A stretch of 64,000 nucleotides of DNA, from contig CAWJIB010000009.1 in NCBI GenBank assembly GCA_963842835.1, positions 1,116,001 through 1,180,000 of the forward strand, in the 5' to 3' direction. The position numbers were made by a program, and so were the translations under genes. The DNA comes from Roseiarcus sp963842835 (GTDB lineage: Bacteria; Pseudomonadota; Alphaproteobacteria; Rhizobiales; Beijerinckiaceae). The number at the start of each line of letters is the position of its first letter. Within the stretch, counting starts at the first letter, position 1. The notes beneath the pieces are model-generated. The model was not told the DNA's origin. It was given only the letters and a program-made list of their open reading frames with translations, and did no database searches. Positions 8,849 to 22,006 of the stretch are shown here, one piece after another.

Positions 8849-9859
8849 CTAGGTACCCTCATGATGAAAGTTCGCGGGGGTGGCCTCGTGAGTTAGGAAG
8901 CCGCGGAGTCGAGCTTCCGAAATGCAACTCTGCACGGTTGCCTCCGCGAGACCGCGAATGGTCTTCTGTGCATCAGGAGTGGCGACGTCTAAGGCCAAAT
9001 GCCGCTCCTGCTCTTTTGATTGCTCCGCGTCGAGGCGCAGATAACGGTCTCCAAATCGATGCTTCATCATGTAATCGACGGCCTGTTGTTGGGCGGCAAT
9101 CATCACGCTAACGAGGCGTTGGTCCGCCGCCCAACCAAGAATGCCAAGCTGCAAGCCATTCGCATGGGCAAAGGAATATTTCGCCGTGGTGGTCCCAATG
9201 CTCAAGAGATTGATGTCATCCTCCATTTGGCCGAGAAAATGCATGGCTTCGTGGACCGCAAGCAAGTCAGGGGAGCTCGCGAATAAACCGCCGTCGGCGT
9301 AGAGCGCATCGTCAATTTCGGCGATCGGAAAATATGTTGGCGCGGCAGATGTTGCGAGCGCCACGTCGACGATCGAACGATTGAGGTCGGTTCGAAAAGT
9401 CTTATGATGTGGCGTTTTGAAGACCTGCGGACGTCCCATTGTTAGGTTCACGCTAGGAATAATTACCCGGTGCTTGAGGTCCCCTATTCGGGCGTCCTTG
9501 CCCACGAGATCGACGATCGTCTGGCGAAGGGCATGCGAGTGGTATTTCGGTTTGAATAGGCTACGCCGCAGATCGACGATCCTCCCAATAAGTCCGGATG
9601 GGGCCGCACGATCCGAAAAAATCGCGACGCCGTTGCGCTCGATGGCTAGCTGAATTTCGCTCAAGGGGATTTCCGCGGCGAGACCAAGGGCTATAATTCC
9701 GCCAACTGACGTGCCGGCGATGAGCTCAAACCGCGTAGCCAACGGAGCGCCAGCGGCCTTTTCCAGCGCCGCGAGTACGGCGGCCGTGTAAAGCCCAAAG
9801 AAGCCGCCGCCGCTGAGCGAGAGGATGTCGAATCGTTCGTGCACCGACCAACGATACAT
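8849..9859 (-). CDS. capV: CapV-like patatin phospholipase, CBASS effector
   Basis: A 336-residue patatin. The oxyanion loop is SGGGFFGLYT (residues 16-25), the nucleophile elbow is AGTSVGG (Ser51) and the dyad aspartate is in YADGGLFASSP (Asp189). In CapV-type CBASS effectors a cyclic dinucleotide switches on membrane phospholipid cleavage and kills the infected cell; that role is inferred from the adjacent CD-NTase. The oxyanion loop has phenylalanine where many patatins carry arginine. The start at 9859 is ATG; a TTG directly precedes it, and no strong ribosome binding site is visible. It is the promoter-proximal gene of the pair. Confidence 0.86.
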   Translation of the reverse strand: MYRWSVHERFDILSLSGGGFFGLYTAAVLAALEKAAGAPLATRFELIAGTSVGGIIALGLAAEIPLSEIQLAIERNGVAIFSDRAAPSGLIGRIVDLRRSLFKPKYHSHALRQTIVDLVGKDARIGDLKHRVIIPSVNLTMGRPQVFKTPHHKTFRTDLNRSIVDVALATSAAPTYFPIAEIDDALYADGGLFASSPDLLAVHEAMHFLGQMEDDINLLSIGTTTAKYSFAHANGLQLGILGWAADQRLVSVMIAAQQQAVDYMMKHRFGDRYLRLDAEQSKEQERHLALDVATPDAQKTIRGLAEATVQSCISEARLRGFLTHEATPANFHHEGT

Positions 9860-9940
9860 CAAGAAGGAACAGATAGGGAACCAGCGCAGTACCTTTTCCC
9901 CAGAATCCTACCGCGAACGAGATATGTTGTTGTCTGTCGT

Positions 9941-10016
9941 CCCCCCTCAAAACAAAAACGACCTCGGCGCCATCGGCAGCCGGTCCGCCGGCTCGCAAAT
10001 CAGCAGCGGGCCGTCC
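9941..10016 (-). pseudogene. Displaced copy of the ureC 3' end
   Basis: These 76 bases align without gaps to 10953-11028, the real ureC terminus, with six mismatches. Read on the minus strand they encode the end of urease alpha (CEPADRLPMAPRSFLF, then a stop). Most differences are compatible with a working but diverged ureC. It is a remnant, not a gene, and marks a recombination or integration boundary between the CBASS pair and the FRG gene. Confidence 0.8.
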
Positions 10017-10071
10017 AAACCATCGCTGTAACCCCGTAACTCGTAAGCATAAGATTGCATTGTAACGAGCG

Positions 10072-10782
10072 CTATTTCTCGTCATCGAGTAGTTGGTTCA
10101 ACCAACCAATGTGCTGCGCAAGGCCATCTATGTCAGAGTAAATAAATGCTCTATTCACACCCAAAATATCCAAATCATGTCTGATGGCAGCAAAATGCTT
10201 TGCTGGAACCAAAAGTTTCGTCAAATTAGTATTATATTTCTTATGAGTCTCAAATATTAAGAATGAGCCTGACTTAAGTAATGCATGAGCAGTGAAGTAA
10301 CCAGACTGCGCTCTTATGCGTGGCACAATATGCGGGGGTCTAAATATCTTCGTCAATGTGATTTTAAGTGGATCAAATGATTGTGCGGCGAAATGATCCT
10401 TCGCAGTTTTGAAGGCCCAAACAACTCCTGATTTGTCGTCCTTAGATGGTTCCTCCACTGTAAACCACAGAGCTATTAACGGATTGGAAGTCCAATCCAG
10501 CAGGCGTGTCGGTAATCCATGATGCTGTGCAAGCGCGAGCCATTCTCTATTGTTGCTTGGATGCTTACTAATAAACGGAACGCTTTGCTCTTTGAAGCGA
10601 TCAAGCATTGTTAATTAAGATTCGGCAATGCTCGCTCTTAAATTTATTCGTCCAATTTTTGGAATTAGAGGCCAATCCTGCGCTTGACCTCTATACAAAC
10701 TCAAATCGTGCCAATTGCTCTTCACATAAGTGACAAATTCATCTACGCCACCAATTGTGACTTCTGTTATCGAAGATGGCAT
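10072..10782 (-). pseudogene. FRG-domain protein gene interrupted by an in-frame stop
   Basis: The first part (55 codons from the ATG at 10782, with GGGAG upstream) ends at a TAA at 10615-10617. The same frame then continues through TTA ACA ATG to 10072. Together they read as one FRG domain: LYRGQAQDWPLIPKIGR in the first part, then EWLALAQHHGLPTRLLDW and NPLIALWF in the second. FRG (named for its conserved F/YRG motif) proteins occur in defence islands; their biochemical role is unclear. The A+T content is plainly higher than in the flanking genes, suggesting transfer. A restart at the ATG at 10608 could still make a 178-residue protein. Recoding, selective inactivation or a sequencing error are all possible. 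Confidence 0.78.
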
Positions 10783-10958
10783 ATGAATACTCCCATTATC
10801 ATATCGCCAAACGCATCGCTCTTGGTGCAATTATTGATTTAAACGGGCGTTCAACAACGAACATTGTGGGCGCGCCGCAGGTGGTCGACGCGTCAAAGGC
10901 AGCTCGCCTAATTGCCTATTCATTTCGTTGTTACTGCGCGCCGAGTTCGGCTCCCCCC

Positions 10959-12677
<1,719 letters not shown>

Positions 12678-12728
12678 GGCGGGTCTCGCAAGAATTTGGA
12701 AATCGTCAATAACCTCGTGCGGGGAGCC

Positions 12729-12828
12729 CTTCTCCCGCTTGCGGGAGAAGGTGGCGGGCGAAGCCCGACGGATGAGGGGTCGGCGCGCAGGCCCTCACCC
12801 CGGCCCTCTCCCGCTTTGCGGGAGAGGG
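12729..12828. repeat. Paired palindromic units between ureAB and ureC
   Basis: Two hairpins lie in the gap: CTTCTCCCGC / GCGGGAGAAG at 12729-12750 and CCCTCTCCCGC / GCGGGAGAGGG at 12804-12828. A smaller GGGC...GCCC pair lies between them. This pattern is a common alphaproteobacterial intergenic repeat, and it may affect processing or stability of the urease transcript. Confidence 0.65.
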
Positions 12829-12830
12829 GG

Positions 12831-13451
12831 TTAGACCTTCCCCATCACCTCCTGGCGGAAGCCGTAGACCTGCCGCTTGCCGGCGAGCGCCACCAGCCGC
12901 ACCTTGCGGCTCTGGCCGGGCTCGAAGCGGACCGCGGTTCCCGCGGGGATGTCGAGGCGGAAGCCGCGCGTCTTGGCGCGCTCGAATTTCAGCGCAGGGT
13001 TGGTCTCGAAGAAATGATAGTGCGAGCCGACCTGGATCGGCCGGTCGCCGGAATTGGCGACCTCCAGCGTGACCGTCGCGCGCCCCTCGTTCATCACGAT
13101 CTCGCCGGGCTCGGCGATCACTTCGCCGGGAACGAGCTTTTCGTCGGCGCCGCGGATGGGGTGATGCACGGTCACGAGCTTCGTGCCGTCGGGGAACGTC
13201 GCCTCGATCTGGATGTCGTGGATCATCCCGGCGACGCCGTCCATCACCTGATCGGCCGCAACGACATGCGCGCCCGCCTCCATCAATTCTGCGACTGTGC
13301 GCCCGTCGCGCGCGCCCTCGACGACGAAATCGGTGATGAGCGCGATCGCTTCCGGGTGGTTGAGCTTGACGCCGCGCTCGAGGCGCCGGCGCGCGACGAT
13401 CGCCGCCATGGCGATCAGCAATTTGTCCTTTTCGCGCGGGGTGAGATTCAT
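12831..13451 (-). CDS. ureAB: Urease gamma/beta fusion protein
   Basis: One frame of 206 residues encodes both small urease subunits. Residues 1-100 are the gamma part (MNLTPREKDKLLIAMAA, then NHPEAIALITDFVVEGARDG and ATFPDGTKLVTVHHPI). Residues from about 105 on are the beta part (LVPGEVIAEPGEIVMNEGR, then GSHYHFFETNPALKF). Most Rhizobiales carry separate ureA and ureB; a fused form is known from Helicobacter and some others. It sits between ureD and ureC in the same direction, consistent with one operon. Confidence 0.93.
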   Translation of the reverse strand: MNLTPREKDKLLIAMAAIVARRRLERGVKLNHPEAIALITDFVVEGARDGRTVAELMEAGAHVVAADQVMDGVAGMIHDIQIEATFPDGTKLVTVHHPIRGADEKLVPGEVIAEPGEIVMNEGRATVTLEVANSGDRPIQVGSHYHFFETNPALKFERAKTRGFRLDIPAGTAVRFEPGQSRKVRLVALAGKRQVYGFRQEVMGKV

Positions 13452-13501
13452 GCGCCGGGGCCCCTTCCTTGTCGTCGGCGGCCAAGCAAGAACTCTCGCC
13501 G

Positions 13502-14359
13502 TCACGACCATACGCGCGGCGCCTGGCGGCCGCGCAAGGCCAGCATGGCCTCGATCAGCGCCGCGCGCAATCGGCTCGGCGACGGCGAGGCGAGCCGCGC
13601 GATCGCCAGCCCATCGAAGGCGCTGGCGCCCGCGTCGACGGGCGCCCCGTCGCGCGCCGCGACGCTCTCGAGCGCCGCCCGCAGCGCGGGCAGCTGCGCC
13701 TCGGCATTGGGCGCCACGCACAAAATCGTGGCGATGGCGCGCGCGCCGCGGCCGACCGCGGGCCGATCGAGCGTCGCGCCGGCGTTTTCGAGCCGCGTTT
13801 CGTCGGCGAAGATCAGTCGGCCGTCGCGTCGCACGCGCCAACGGTCGCGAAAGTACGCGGCGATTCGCGCTTCGCCGGACGCCAGGCGGCCGAAGGTCGT
13901 GGACTCGACCAGCAGCAGCGAAGCGTCGGCGGCAACCTCCGCTTCGAGGCCGCGTTCGAGCCGGGCGGCCTCGAACAGCAGCGTCTCCTGCGGCGTCCAG
14001 GCGAGCGCGCCGCCCGCCTCGACGCGAAGGCGCGTTTCGACGCCAACCGCCTCGCCCTCCGAACGATAGATTTTCTCGGCCGACTGGGTCGTGGCGACGA
14101 CGCGGGCTTGCGGTCCGACCGTCAAATCGACGCTCGCCCGGTCGCCGCCCGCCATGCCGCCGCCGGTGTTGACGATGACCGCCTCGCATTCCGCGTCGGC
14201 GCGGGGAAAGCGTAAGCGGAGGCCGCCGGTCTCGAACACGCGCGCCGCTTCGGAGCGCTCGCCTGCGCGCGCGAAAACGGCGCGGACCTCGCCCAGCGCC
14301 CGCTGGCGGAATGCGGCGCTCGGCGTTTGCGCGGCCCAAAAATGTGTCGAATCGTTCAT
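13502..14359 (-). CDS. ureD: Urease accessory protein UreD
   Basis: A 285-residue scaffold protein for nickel insertion into urease. Recognisable family stretches are NTGGGMAGGDRASVDLTV, TTQSAEKIYRS and the LAWTPQETLLFEAARLER region. The start at ATG 14359 (MNDSTHFW) fits other UreD proteins; the frame is open to 14503. It is first in the urease operon, 50 bases ahead of ureAB. Confidence 0.92.
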   Translation of the reverse strand: MNDSTHFWAAQTPSAAFRQRALGEVRAVFARAGERSEAARVFETGGLRLRFPRADAECEAVIVNTGGGMAGGDRASVDLTVGPQARVVATTQSAEKIYRSEGEAVGVETRLRVEAGGALAWTPQETLLFEAARLERGLEAEVAADASLLLVESTTFGRLASGEARIAAYFRDRWRVRRDGRLIFADETRLENAGATLDRPAVGRGARAIATILCVAPNAEAQLPALRAALESVAARDGAPVDAGASAFDGLAIARLASPSPSRLRAALIEAMLALRGRQAPRVWS

Positions 14360-14559
14360 GGCGACGGGTTCATGGTCGCCGTTTTCGGCGCCGGCCTTCT
14401 TCATGCGCTGGCATGTCCGCGTCAAGGGCGGCTGCGACTTATTGCCGAGCTGAGGGCGGCCGAGCGTCGCCAATTTGCCACATGACTGTTGCCTTAAACG
14501 CACAGTCGAGCGACCGGTGGCGCCGTATAAGAAGGGAATCCAGCATAGGTTTCACCGGA

Positions 14560-15783
14560 ATGGCTCAGTTTTCAGACTCGTCGCGCCATGACGCCGCGGC
14601 AGACGCCTCCCAGTTGCTGTCGCGGGTCGGCTACGTCGTTTTCGCGCTCGCGGCGCCAAGCGCCGTCGCGTTGTCTTCGCGCGCGATCTTCGTTCTGTTT
14701 CCGATCGGCGTCGCGCTGCTCGTCGTCGCGGCGGCGCTGGACCCGGTCGCCGAATTTGCCCAGCGCGTTCGCGGGGTCGCGATGTCGTCGGTGACATGGG
14801 CGGTGGCGGCCCTGTTCGCCTGGGCCGCGCTGTCCATCCTGTGGTCGCCATTTCCCTCCTCGGGCGCGCAACACCTGCTCAAGCTCGCCGCGACGGCGCT
14901 GGCGACGCTCGTCGTCATCGCGAGCGGGCGCGAGCACATGCGCGCGACGGATCTCTACCTGTTTCCGATCGGCGTTCTCCTGACGATGGCGACGATTCTC
15001 GTCCTCTGGGTTGCCGCGCAACAGGGCTTCGAGCCCGATGGAGGCCGGATTTACATGGGCGGCACGGCGATGGTCGTCATGCTGTTCCCCGCGTTGGGCG
15101 GACTGGCCGCTCGCGGCCGCAACGGCTATGCGCGCTCTCTTATAATGTTGGCGCTCGCCTATGTCTTCGCCATCGGCGCGGCGGCGACCGCCGCGGCGGT
15201 GCTGGTCGGATTCGCCGTGCTGTCCTTCGCGGTTTCCGACATCCGGCGGACCGTCAATGACGTGAGCTGGCTGGCGGCTGGCCTTATCGTGATTTCGCCT
15301 GTGTTTCCGGCGATCGCGCCGACTCTGTCGCACTGGCTGTTCCACGCGAAGCTGGCGAGCCTGCCCGCGCCTTATCCCACGCTGGCCGCCGCCGCCAGCC
15401 TGATCCTGCATGACGAGGCTCGCCTGATGACCGGCCACGGGATCGACACGGTGCTTCGGGGCGTCGAGACGGGCGTGCTGCCCGCGCTTTCCCCGCGCGT
15501 CGCCGTCTTCGAGATTTGGTACGAACTGGGAGTCGTCGGCGCGCTCGCCGCGGCGGCCGCGGTGTGGCTCGGCTTTCGCGCGATCGGCGAAATGGCGCCG
15601 CGTCTCGCGCCCTACATGGCGGCGACGTTCGCTTGCGATCTCACGCTCGGGTTCCTCGCGCAGGATTCCATGCAGATGACATGGGTGACCCTGCTCGCGA
15701 TCAGCGCGATCGCCCTGGGCGCCGCGGCGCGCAGCCAATATCGCACCACCCGGCCGTCGGCGGCCAGTCTCGCGCATTTTTGA
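14560..15783 (+). CDS. O-antigen ligase-like membrane protein
   Basis: A protein of 407 residues with about ten hydrophobic segments, soluble loops containing GFEPDGGRIYMGGTA, and a large loop with GHGIDTVLRGVE before the last helices. This arrangement matches the Wzy/WaaL O-antigen ligase-polymerase family, which joins polysaccharide to lipid A-core at the inner membrane. Identification is by architecture rather than by a strict motif, so exopolysaccharide polymerase is also possible. The ATG at 14560 was chosen because the upstream frame is hydrophilic and overlaps ureD. It converges on an MsbA-like exporter, supporting an envelope role. Confidence 0.65.
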   Translation: MAQFSDSSRHDAAADASQLLSRVGYVVFALAAPSAVALSSRAIFVLFPIGVALLVVAAALDPVAEFAQRVRGVAMSSVTWAVAALFAWAALSILWSPFPSSGAQHLLKLAATALATLVVIASGREHMRATDLYLFPIGVLLTMATILVLWVAAQQGFEPDGGRIYMGGTAMVVMLFPALGGLAARGRNGYARSLIMLALAYVFAIGAAATAAAVLVGFAVLSFAVSDIRRTVNDVSWLAAGLIVISPVFPAIAPTLSHWLFHAKLASLPAPYPTLAAAASLILHDEARLMTGHGIDTVLRGVETGVLPALSPRVAVFEIWYELGVVGALAAAAAVWLGFRAIGEMAPRLAPYMAATFACDLTLGFLAQDSMQMTWVTLLAISAIALGAAARSQYRTTRPSAASLAHF

Positions 15784-15796
15784 GCCGCGCGCGCCG

Positions 15797-17581
<1,785 letters not shown>

Positions 17582-17763
17582 CGATCGTTGCTATCCCGGC
17601 CGCGCTCAAAGGGGAAGCGGCAATTGGCTCGACCCGCGCCCGCGCTTCGCGCGGACGCTAAAAAAACCGTGATCGCGACGGCGCGCGGCGCCATGCAGAC
17701 GCCGCCGCCGCGGGTCGCGCGGCGCGGTTTCGCCCATGGCGAAAGCGAGCGATCGGGAAATCC

Positions 17764-18057
17764 TTAGCGTCGCACAGGCGCCGCCGCCGGGCGAATCGTG
17801 CGCGGCCGCTTGTATTCGACCACCACGGCCCGATTGCGGCCGGCGACGAGCGTCGAGCGGCCGCGCGACAGGCTCGCCTGTTTGGCCGCCAAAGCTTTGA
17901 CCTCGTCGGCGGGAACGCCCATCAAGGACGCCGCGATTTCGATGCGCTGCGCCAGATCGTCGGTCAGACTCTCCGCGGCGATCAGCGCTTCCTCAATCGT
18001 CGGCGGATCCTTGCGAACGCGCCGCGCGCCCCATTTCGTTTTCCAGGTCGTGCTCAT
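17764..18057 (-). CDS. Hypothetical small basic protein
   Basis: A 97-residue protein of unknown function. It begins MSTTWKTKWGARRVR, then has a helix rich in acidic and leucine residues (PPTIEEALIAAESLTDD) and a basic, proline-rich tail. Such short proteins with this N-terminus are common single genes in Rhizobiales, but I do not know a role. The start at 18057 fits coding bias better than 18087. It is divergent from putA with a 256-base space between them. Confidence 0.6.
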   Translation of the reverse strand: MSTTWKTKWGARRVRKDPPTIEEALIAAESLTDDLAQRIEIAASLMGVPADEVKALAAKQASLSRGRSTLVAGRNRAVVVEYKRPRTIRPAAAPVRR

Positions 18058-18313
18058 CGCGCCCTCGAAGATGTCAAAAGCCCGCAAAAACTCGCGCTTC
18101 CCGCGATTCGCAGGGGTCGAAAATCATTTTTCGCAAATTAGCAGATATGTTGCAGTGCAGCAATCGAAAAGGGGCCGCGCTCGCAATTCGGTTAATCGCC
18201 AAAGATCTTTTGCCGGCGGCGCGCCGAGCGCGCCGCGCCGTCGCGTCGCCTTGAGGGGCGCTGCGATCCATGTAAGCTTCTGGGCGACCCATCGCAACGC
18301 CCGGAGAGCTCGA

Positions 18314-21300
18314 ATGTCCGCCAACAATGATTCGTTCGCGAGCGATGGCGCCGGGGGAGCCGCGCAGGGGCGCCCGAGTCCCTTCGCCGCCTTCGCCGCC
18401 GAGGTTCTCGGCCACGACGGCCGGCGCGCCGCGATCGACGCCCTCTACCGGGCGCCCGAGACGGAGTGTCTGCCGGGCTTGTCGCGGGCGGCGGAACTGC
18501 CGGCGCCGGTCGGGGCGGAAGCGCGGGCGCTGGCGCGAAGCCTGATCGAGGGGCTGCGCGCGCGGCCGACGCCGGGCCTTGTGCAGGGACTGATGCGCGA
18601 ATACGCGCTCTCCAGTCAGGAAGGCGTCGCCCTGATGTGCCTGGCCGAGGCGCTGCTGCGCATCCCCGACAGCGCCACGCGCGACGCTCTCATCGCCGAC
18701 AAGATCGGCGGCGGCGAATGGCGCGCGCATGTCGGCCAATCGCCCTCGCCCTTCGTCAACGCCGCGACCTGGGGACTGCTCATCACCGGCCGCCTCATCG
18801 GCGCCGTCGACGACACTGGGCTCGGCGCGGCGTTGACCCGCCTTATCGCGCGCTCCGGCGCGCCGATCATCCGCGCCGGCGTCGACACCGCGATGCGCGT
18901 GCTCGGCGAACAATTCGTCTGCGGCCAGACGATCGACGCCGCGCTGGCGAACGCGCGGGCGCTCGAAGCGCGCGGGTACCGCTATTCCTACGATATGCTC
19001 GGCGAGGCCGCCGCGACGGCCGAAGACGCCGAGCGTTACCTCGCGTCCTATGAAGCGGCCCTGACCGCGATCGGCGCGGCCTCGGCCGGGCGCGGCATCT
19101 ACGAAGGGCCGGGCCTCTCAATCAAGCTGTCGGCGCTGCATCCGCGCTACGCGCGCGGCCAACGCCAGCGGGTGATGAACGAACTCTATCCCCGCGTGAA
19201 GCGCCTGGCGGTTTTGGCGCGCAGCTACGACGTCGGGATCAACATCGACGCCGAGGAATCCGAGCGGCTCGATCTTTCGCTCGATCTCCTGGAGACGCTC
19301 TGCCGCGATCGCGAAATGGAGGGTTGGAACGGCGTCGGCTTCGTCGTGCAGGCCTATCAGAAACGTAGTTACGCCGCGCTCGGCTGGATCGTCGATCTCG
19401 CGCGCGCCACGAAGCGGCGAATCATGCTGCGCCTGGTCAAGGGCGCCTATTGGGACAGCGAAATCAAACGCTCGCAGGTCGAAGGCCTCGAAGGCTTCGC
19501 CGTCTTCACGCGCAAGATGCACACCGACGTTTCCTACATCGCCTGCGCTCGGCTGCTGCTGGAGGCGCCGGACGCGATTTTCCCGCAATTCGCGACGCAC
19601 AACGCGCTAACCCTGGCGACGATCCATGCGATGGCGGGAAAGAATTTCTACGCCGGGCAATACGAGTTCCAATGCCTGCACGGCATGGGCGAGCCGCTCT
19701 ACAATCAGATCGTCGGCAGCGGGCGCCACAACCGGCCCTGCCGCGTTTACGCGCCGGTCGGCTCGCACGAGACGCTGCTCGCCTATCTCGTGCGCCGCCT
19801 CTTGGAGAACGGCGCCAACACGTCCTTCGTCAATCGCATCGCTGACGCGTCCGTTCCGGTCGAGGCGCTGCTCGAAGACCCGCTCGAGGCGGCGCGGGCG
19901 CTCGTTCCGCTTGGCGCGCCGCATCCCAAAATCCTGGCTCCGCGCGATCTCTTCGCCCCCGAGCGCGCCAATTCGGCCGGCCTCGATCTGAGCAACGAAG
20001 CGCGCCTCGCCGCGCTCGGGCAAGCGCTCGATGCGAGCGCGGAACCGGACTGGCATGCGGGCGCCGCGCGGACCGCGGATCGCGCGATTCTCAATCCGGC
20101 GGACGCGCGCGACGTCGTCGGCCATGTCGCCGACGCCGATGCGTCGGATGTCGAACGGGCGTTCGCGCGCGCCTCGCGGGGCGGGCCGGCCTGGAGCGCG
20201 CTGGCGCCGAACGAGCGCGCGCGAATCCTTGTGAAGGCGGCCTCGCTGTTCGAGGCCGAAGCCCAATGGCTGGCGGGGCTGATCTGCCGCGAGGCGGGAA
20301 AAACCCTGCCCAACGCGCTCGGCGACGTGCGCGAGGCGGTCGATTTCCTGCGCTACTACGCCGCGAGGATCACCGACGATTTCGCCAACGCGACGCATCG
20401 CCCGCTGGGAATCGTCGTCTGCATCAGCCCGTGGAATTTTCCGATCGCCATTTTCACCGGTCAGGTCGGCGCGGCGCTCGCCGCCGGCAACGCCGTGATC
20501 GCCAAGCCGGCGGAGGAAACGCCGCTGATCGCCGCGCAGGCGGTGCGCCTGCTGCACGAGGCGGGCGTTCCCGAGGAGGCGCTCATGCTGCTGCCGGGAG
20601 ACGGCGCGGTGGGCGCCATGCTCACCGCCCACGATAGCGTCGGCGGCGTGATGTTCACCGGCTCGACCGAGGTCGCCAAGCTGATCGCGGCCGCGCTGGC
20701 GCGGCGTCTGCGCTCCGACGGCGCGCCAATTCCCCTGATCGCGGAAACCGGCGGGCAGAACGCGCTGATCGTCGACAGTTCCGCGCTCGCCGAACAGGTC
20801 GTGGCGGACGTCCTCGCCTCGGCCTTCAATTCGGCGGGCCAGCGCTGCTCGGCGTTGCGCGTGCTGTGCCTCCAGGACGACATCGCCGAGCGCACGCTCG
20901 CCATGCTCAGGTCAGCGATGCGCGAGCTCGACGTCGGCCCGCCCGATCGCCTCAGCGCCGACGTCGGCCCCGTCATTTCGGCCGAGGCGCTCGCCAATTT
21001 GAACCGCTACGTGGCTTCGATGCGGGCGCGTGGTTTCCGCGTCCATGCCGACCCGCTGAGCGAGGCTTGCGCGCACGGGTTCTTCATCGCGCCGACGCTG
21101 ATCGAAATCGGCTCGGTCGGAGATCTCGGGGCCGAGGTTTTCGGTCCGGTGCTCCATGTCCTGCGCTTCAAGCGCGAAGCGCTGCCCGAGCTGATCGACG
21201 CGCTCAATGCGACGGGCTACGGCTTGACCGGGGGCGCGCACTCGCGCATCGACTCGACGACCGACCTCGTGATCGGCCGGCTCGGCGCCGGCAACATCTA

Positions 21301-22006
21301 CATCAATCGCAACATCATCGGCGCGGTGGTCGGGGTTCAGCCGTTCGGCGGCCACGGCCTTTCCGGCACGGGGCCGAAAGCGGGCGGACCGCTCTATCTC
21401 AAGCGGCTGCTCGCAGCCGCGCCGGCGGATTGGCCGCCCCTGCCGGCGGGCGTTCCCACGCGCGCCGCCAAGACCTTCGCGCGGGCGCTGGCCCAACGAG
21501 GCCGAGGGGACTTGGTCGAACTCTGCGCCGCCCTCGCGCCCGCCTCGCGCCTGGGGGTGAGCCTCGAACTGCCCGGCCCGGTCGGCGAGCGCAATGTCTA
21601 TTCGCTGGTCGGACGCGGAACCGTCTTCTGCGACGCTTCGAGCGAGGAGGCGATGATCGCGCAGATCGCCTGCGCGCTGGCTGCGGGCAATCGCGCCGCG
21701 CTCGACGGCCCGCCCGCCGCCGTGCTCCTCGCCGCGCTGCCGCAGGCGTTGCGCGACGACGTCGTTGCGGCGGCGCCCTCGATGCGGATCGACGCTGTGC
21801 TGACCGACCGCGAGGGCGCGGCGCTGGTCGAGCTGCTGGCCGCCGTCGCGGCCCGCCCTGGGCCGATCGCGGGAGTGTTCCGCTATTCCGCCGACGCCCT
21901 GCGGCGCGGCGACCCGCCGCCGCTCGATTTTCTCGTCAGCGAGCGGTCGGTGTGCATCAACACCACGGCGGCGGGGGGGAACGCGAGCTTGATGTCGATA
22001 GGGTAG
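18314..22006 (+). CDS. putA: Bifunctional proline dehydrogenase / P5C dehydrogenase PutA
   Basis: A 1230-residue enzyme that oxidises proline to glutamate in two steps. The FAD-dependent proline dehydrogenase barrel occupies roughly residues 100-490 (GPGLSIKLSALHPRY, GINIDAEESERLDLS, MLRLVKGAYWDSEIKR, ATHNALT). The NAD-dependent aldehyde dehydrogenase part follows, with FPIAIFTGQVGAALAAGNAV, the ETGGQNALIVD region and catalytic cysteine in SAFNSAGQRCSALRVL. The C-terminal extension beyond residue 1000 fits the larger PutA class, and no DNA-binding ribbon-helix-helix is seen at the N-terminus. The start at ATG 18314 was chosen on domain content; the frame is open upstream to 17798. Confidence 0.96.
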   Translation: MSANNDSFASDGAGGAAQGRPSPFAAFAAEVLGHDGRRAAIDALYRAPETECLPGLSRAAELPAPVGAEARALARSLIEGLRARPTPGLVQGLMREYALSSQEGVALMCLAEALLRIPDSATRDALIADKIGGGEWRAHVGQSPSPFVNAATWGLLITGRLIGAVDDTGLGAALTRLIARSGAPIIRAGVDTAMRVLGEQFVCGQTIDAALANARALEARGYRYSYDMLGEAAATAEDAERYLASYEAALTAIGAASAGRGIYEGPGLSIKLSALHPRYARGQRQRVMNELYPRVKRLAVLARSYDVGINIDAEESERLDLSLDLLETLCRDREMEGWNGVGFVVQAYQKRSYAALGWIVDLARATKRRIMLRLVKGAYWDSEIKRSQVEGLEGFAVFTRKMHTDVSYIACARLLLEAPDAIFPQFATHNALTLATIHAMAGKNFYAGQYEFQCLHGMGEPLYNQIVGSGRHNRPCRVYAPVGSHETLLAYLVRRLLENGANTSFVNRIADASVPVEALLEDPLEAARALVPLGAPHPKILAPRDLFAPERANSAGLDLSNEARLAALGQALDASAEPDWHAGAARTADRAILNPADARDVVGHVADADASDVERAFARASRGGPAWSALAPNERARILVKAASLFEAEAQWLAGLICREAGKTLPNALGDVREAVDFLRYYAARITDDFANATHRPLGIVVCISPWNFPIAIFTGQVGAALAAGNAVIAKPAEETPLIAAQAVRLLHEAGVPEEALMLLPGDGAVGAMLTAHDSVGGVMFTGSTEVAKLIAAALARRLRSDGAPIPLIAETGGQNALIVDSSALAEQVVADVLASAFNSAGQRCSALRVLCLQDDIAERTLAMLRSAMRELDVGPPDRLSADVGPVISAEALANLNRYVASMRARGFRVHADPLSEACAHGFFIAPTLIEIGSVGDLGAEVFGPVLHVLRFKREALPELIDALNATGYGLTGGAHSRIDSTTDLVIGRLGAGNIYINRNIIGAVVGVQPFGGHGLSGTGPKAGGPLYLKRLLAAAPADWPPLPAGVPTRAAKTFARALAQRGRGDLVELCAALAPASRLGVSLELPGPVGERNVYSLVGRGTVFCDASSEEAMIAQIACALAAGNRAALDGPPAAVLLAALPQALRDDVVAAAPSMRIDAVLTDREGAALVELLAAVAARPGPIAGVFRYSADALRRGDPPPLDFLVSERSVCINTTAAGGNASLMSIG

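Noticed and set aside
12729..12828. Hairpins between ureAB and ureC as transcription terminators
   Set aside because: No T-tract follows either hairpin, and the urease genes are expected to be co-transcribed; a repeat family is more likely.
17798..18313. Upstream extension of the putA frame
   Set aside because: It overlaps the divergent small gene and includes low-quality coding sequence; the ATG at 18314 agrees with the normal PutA start.
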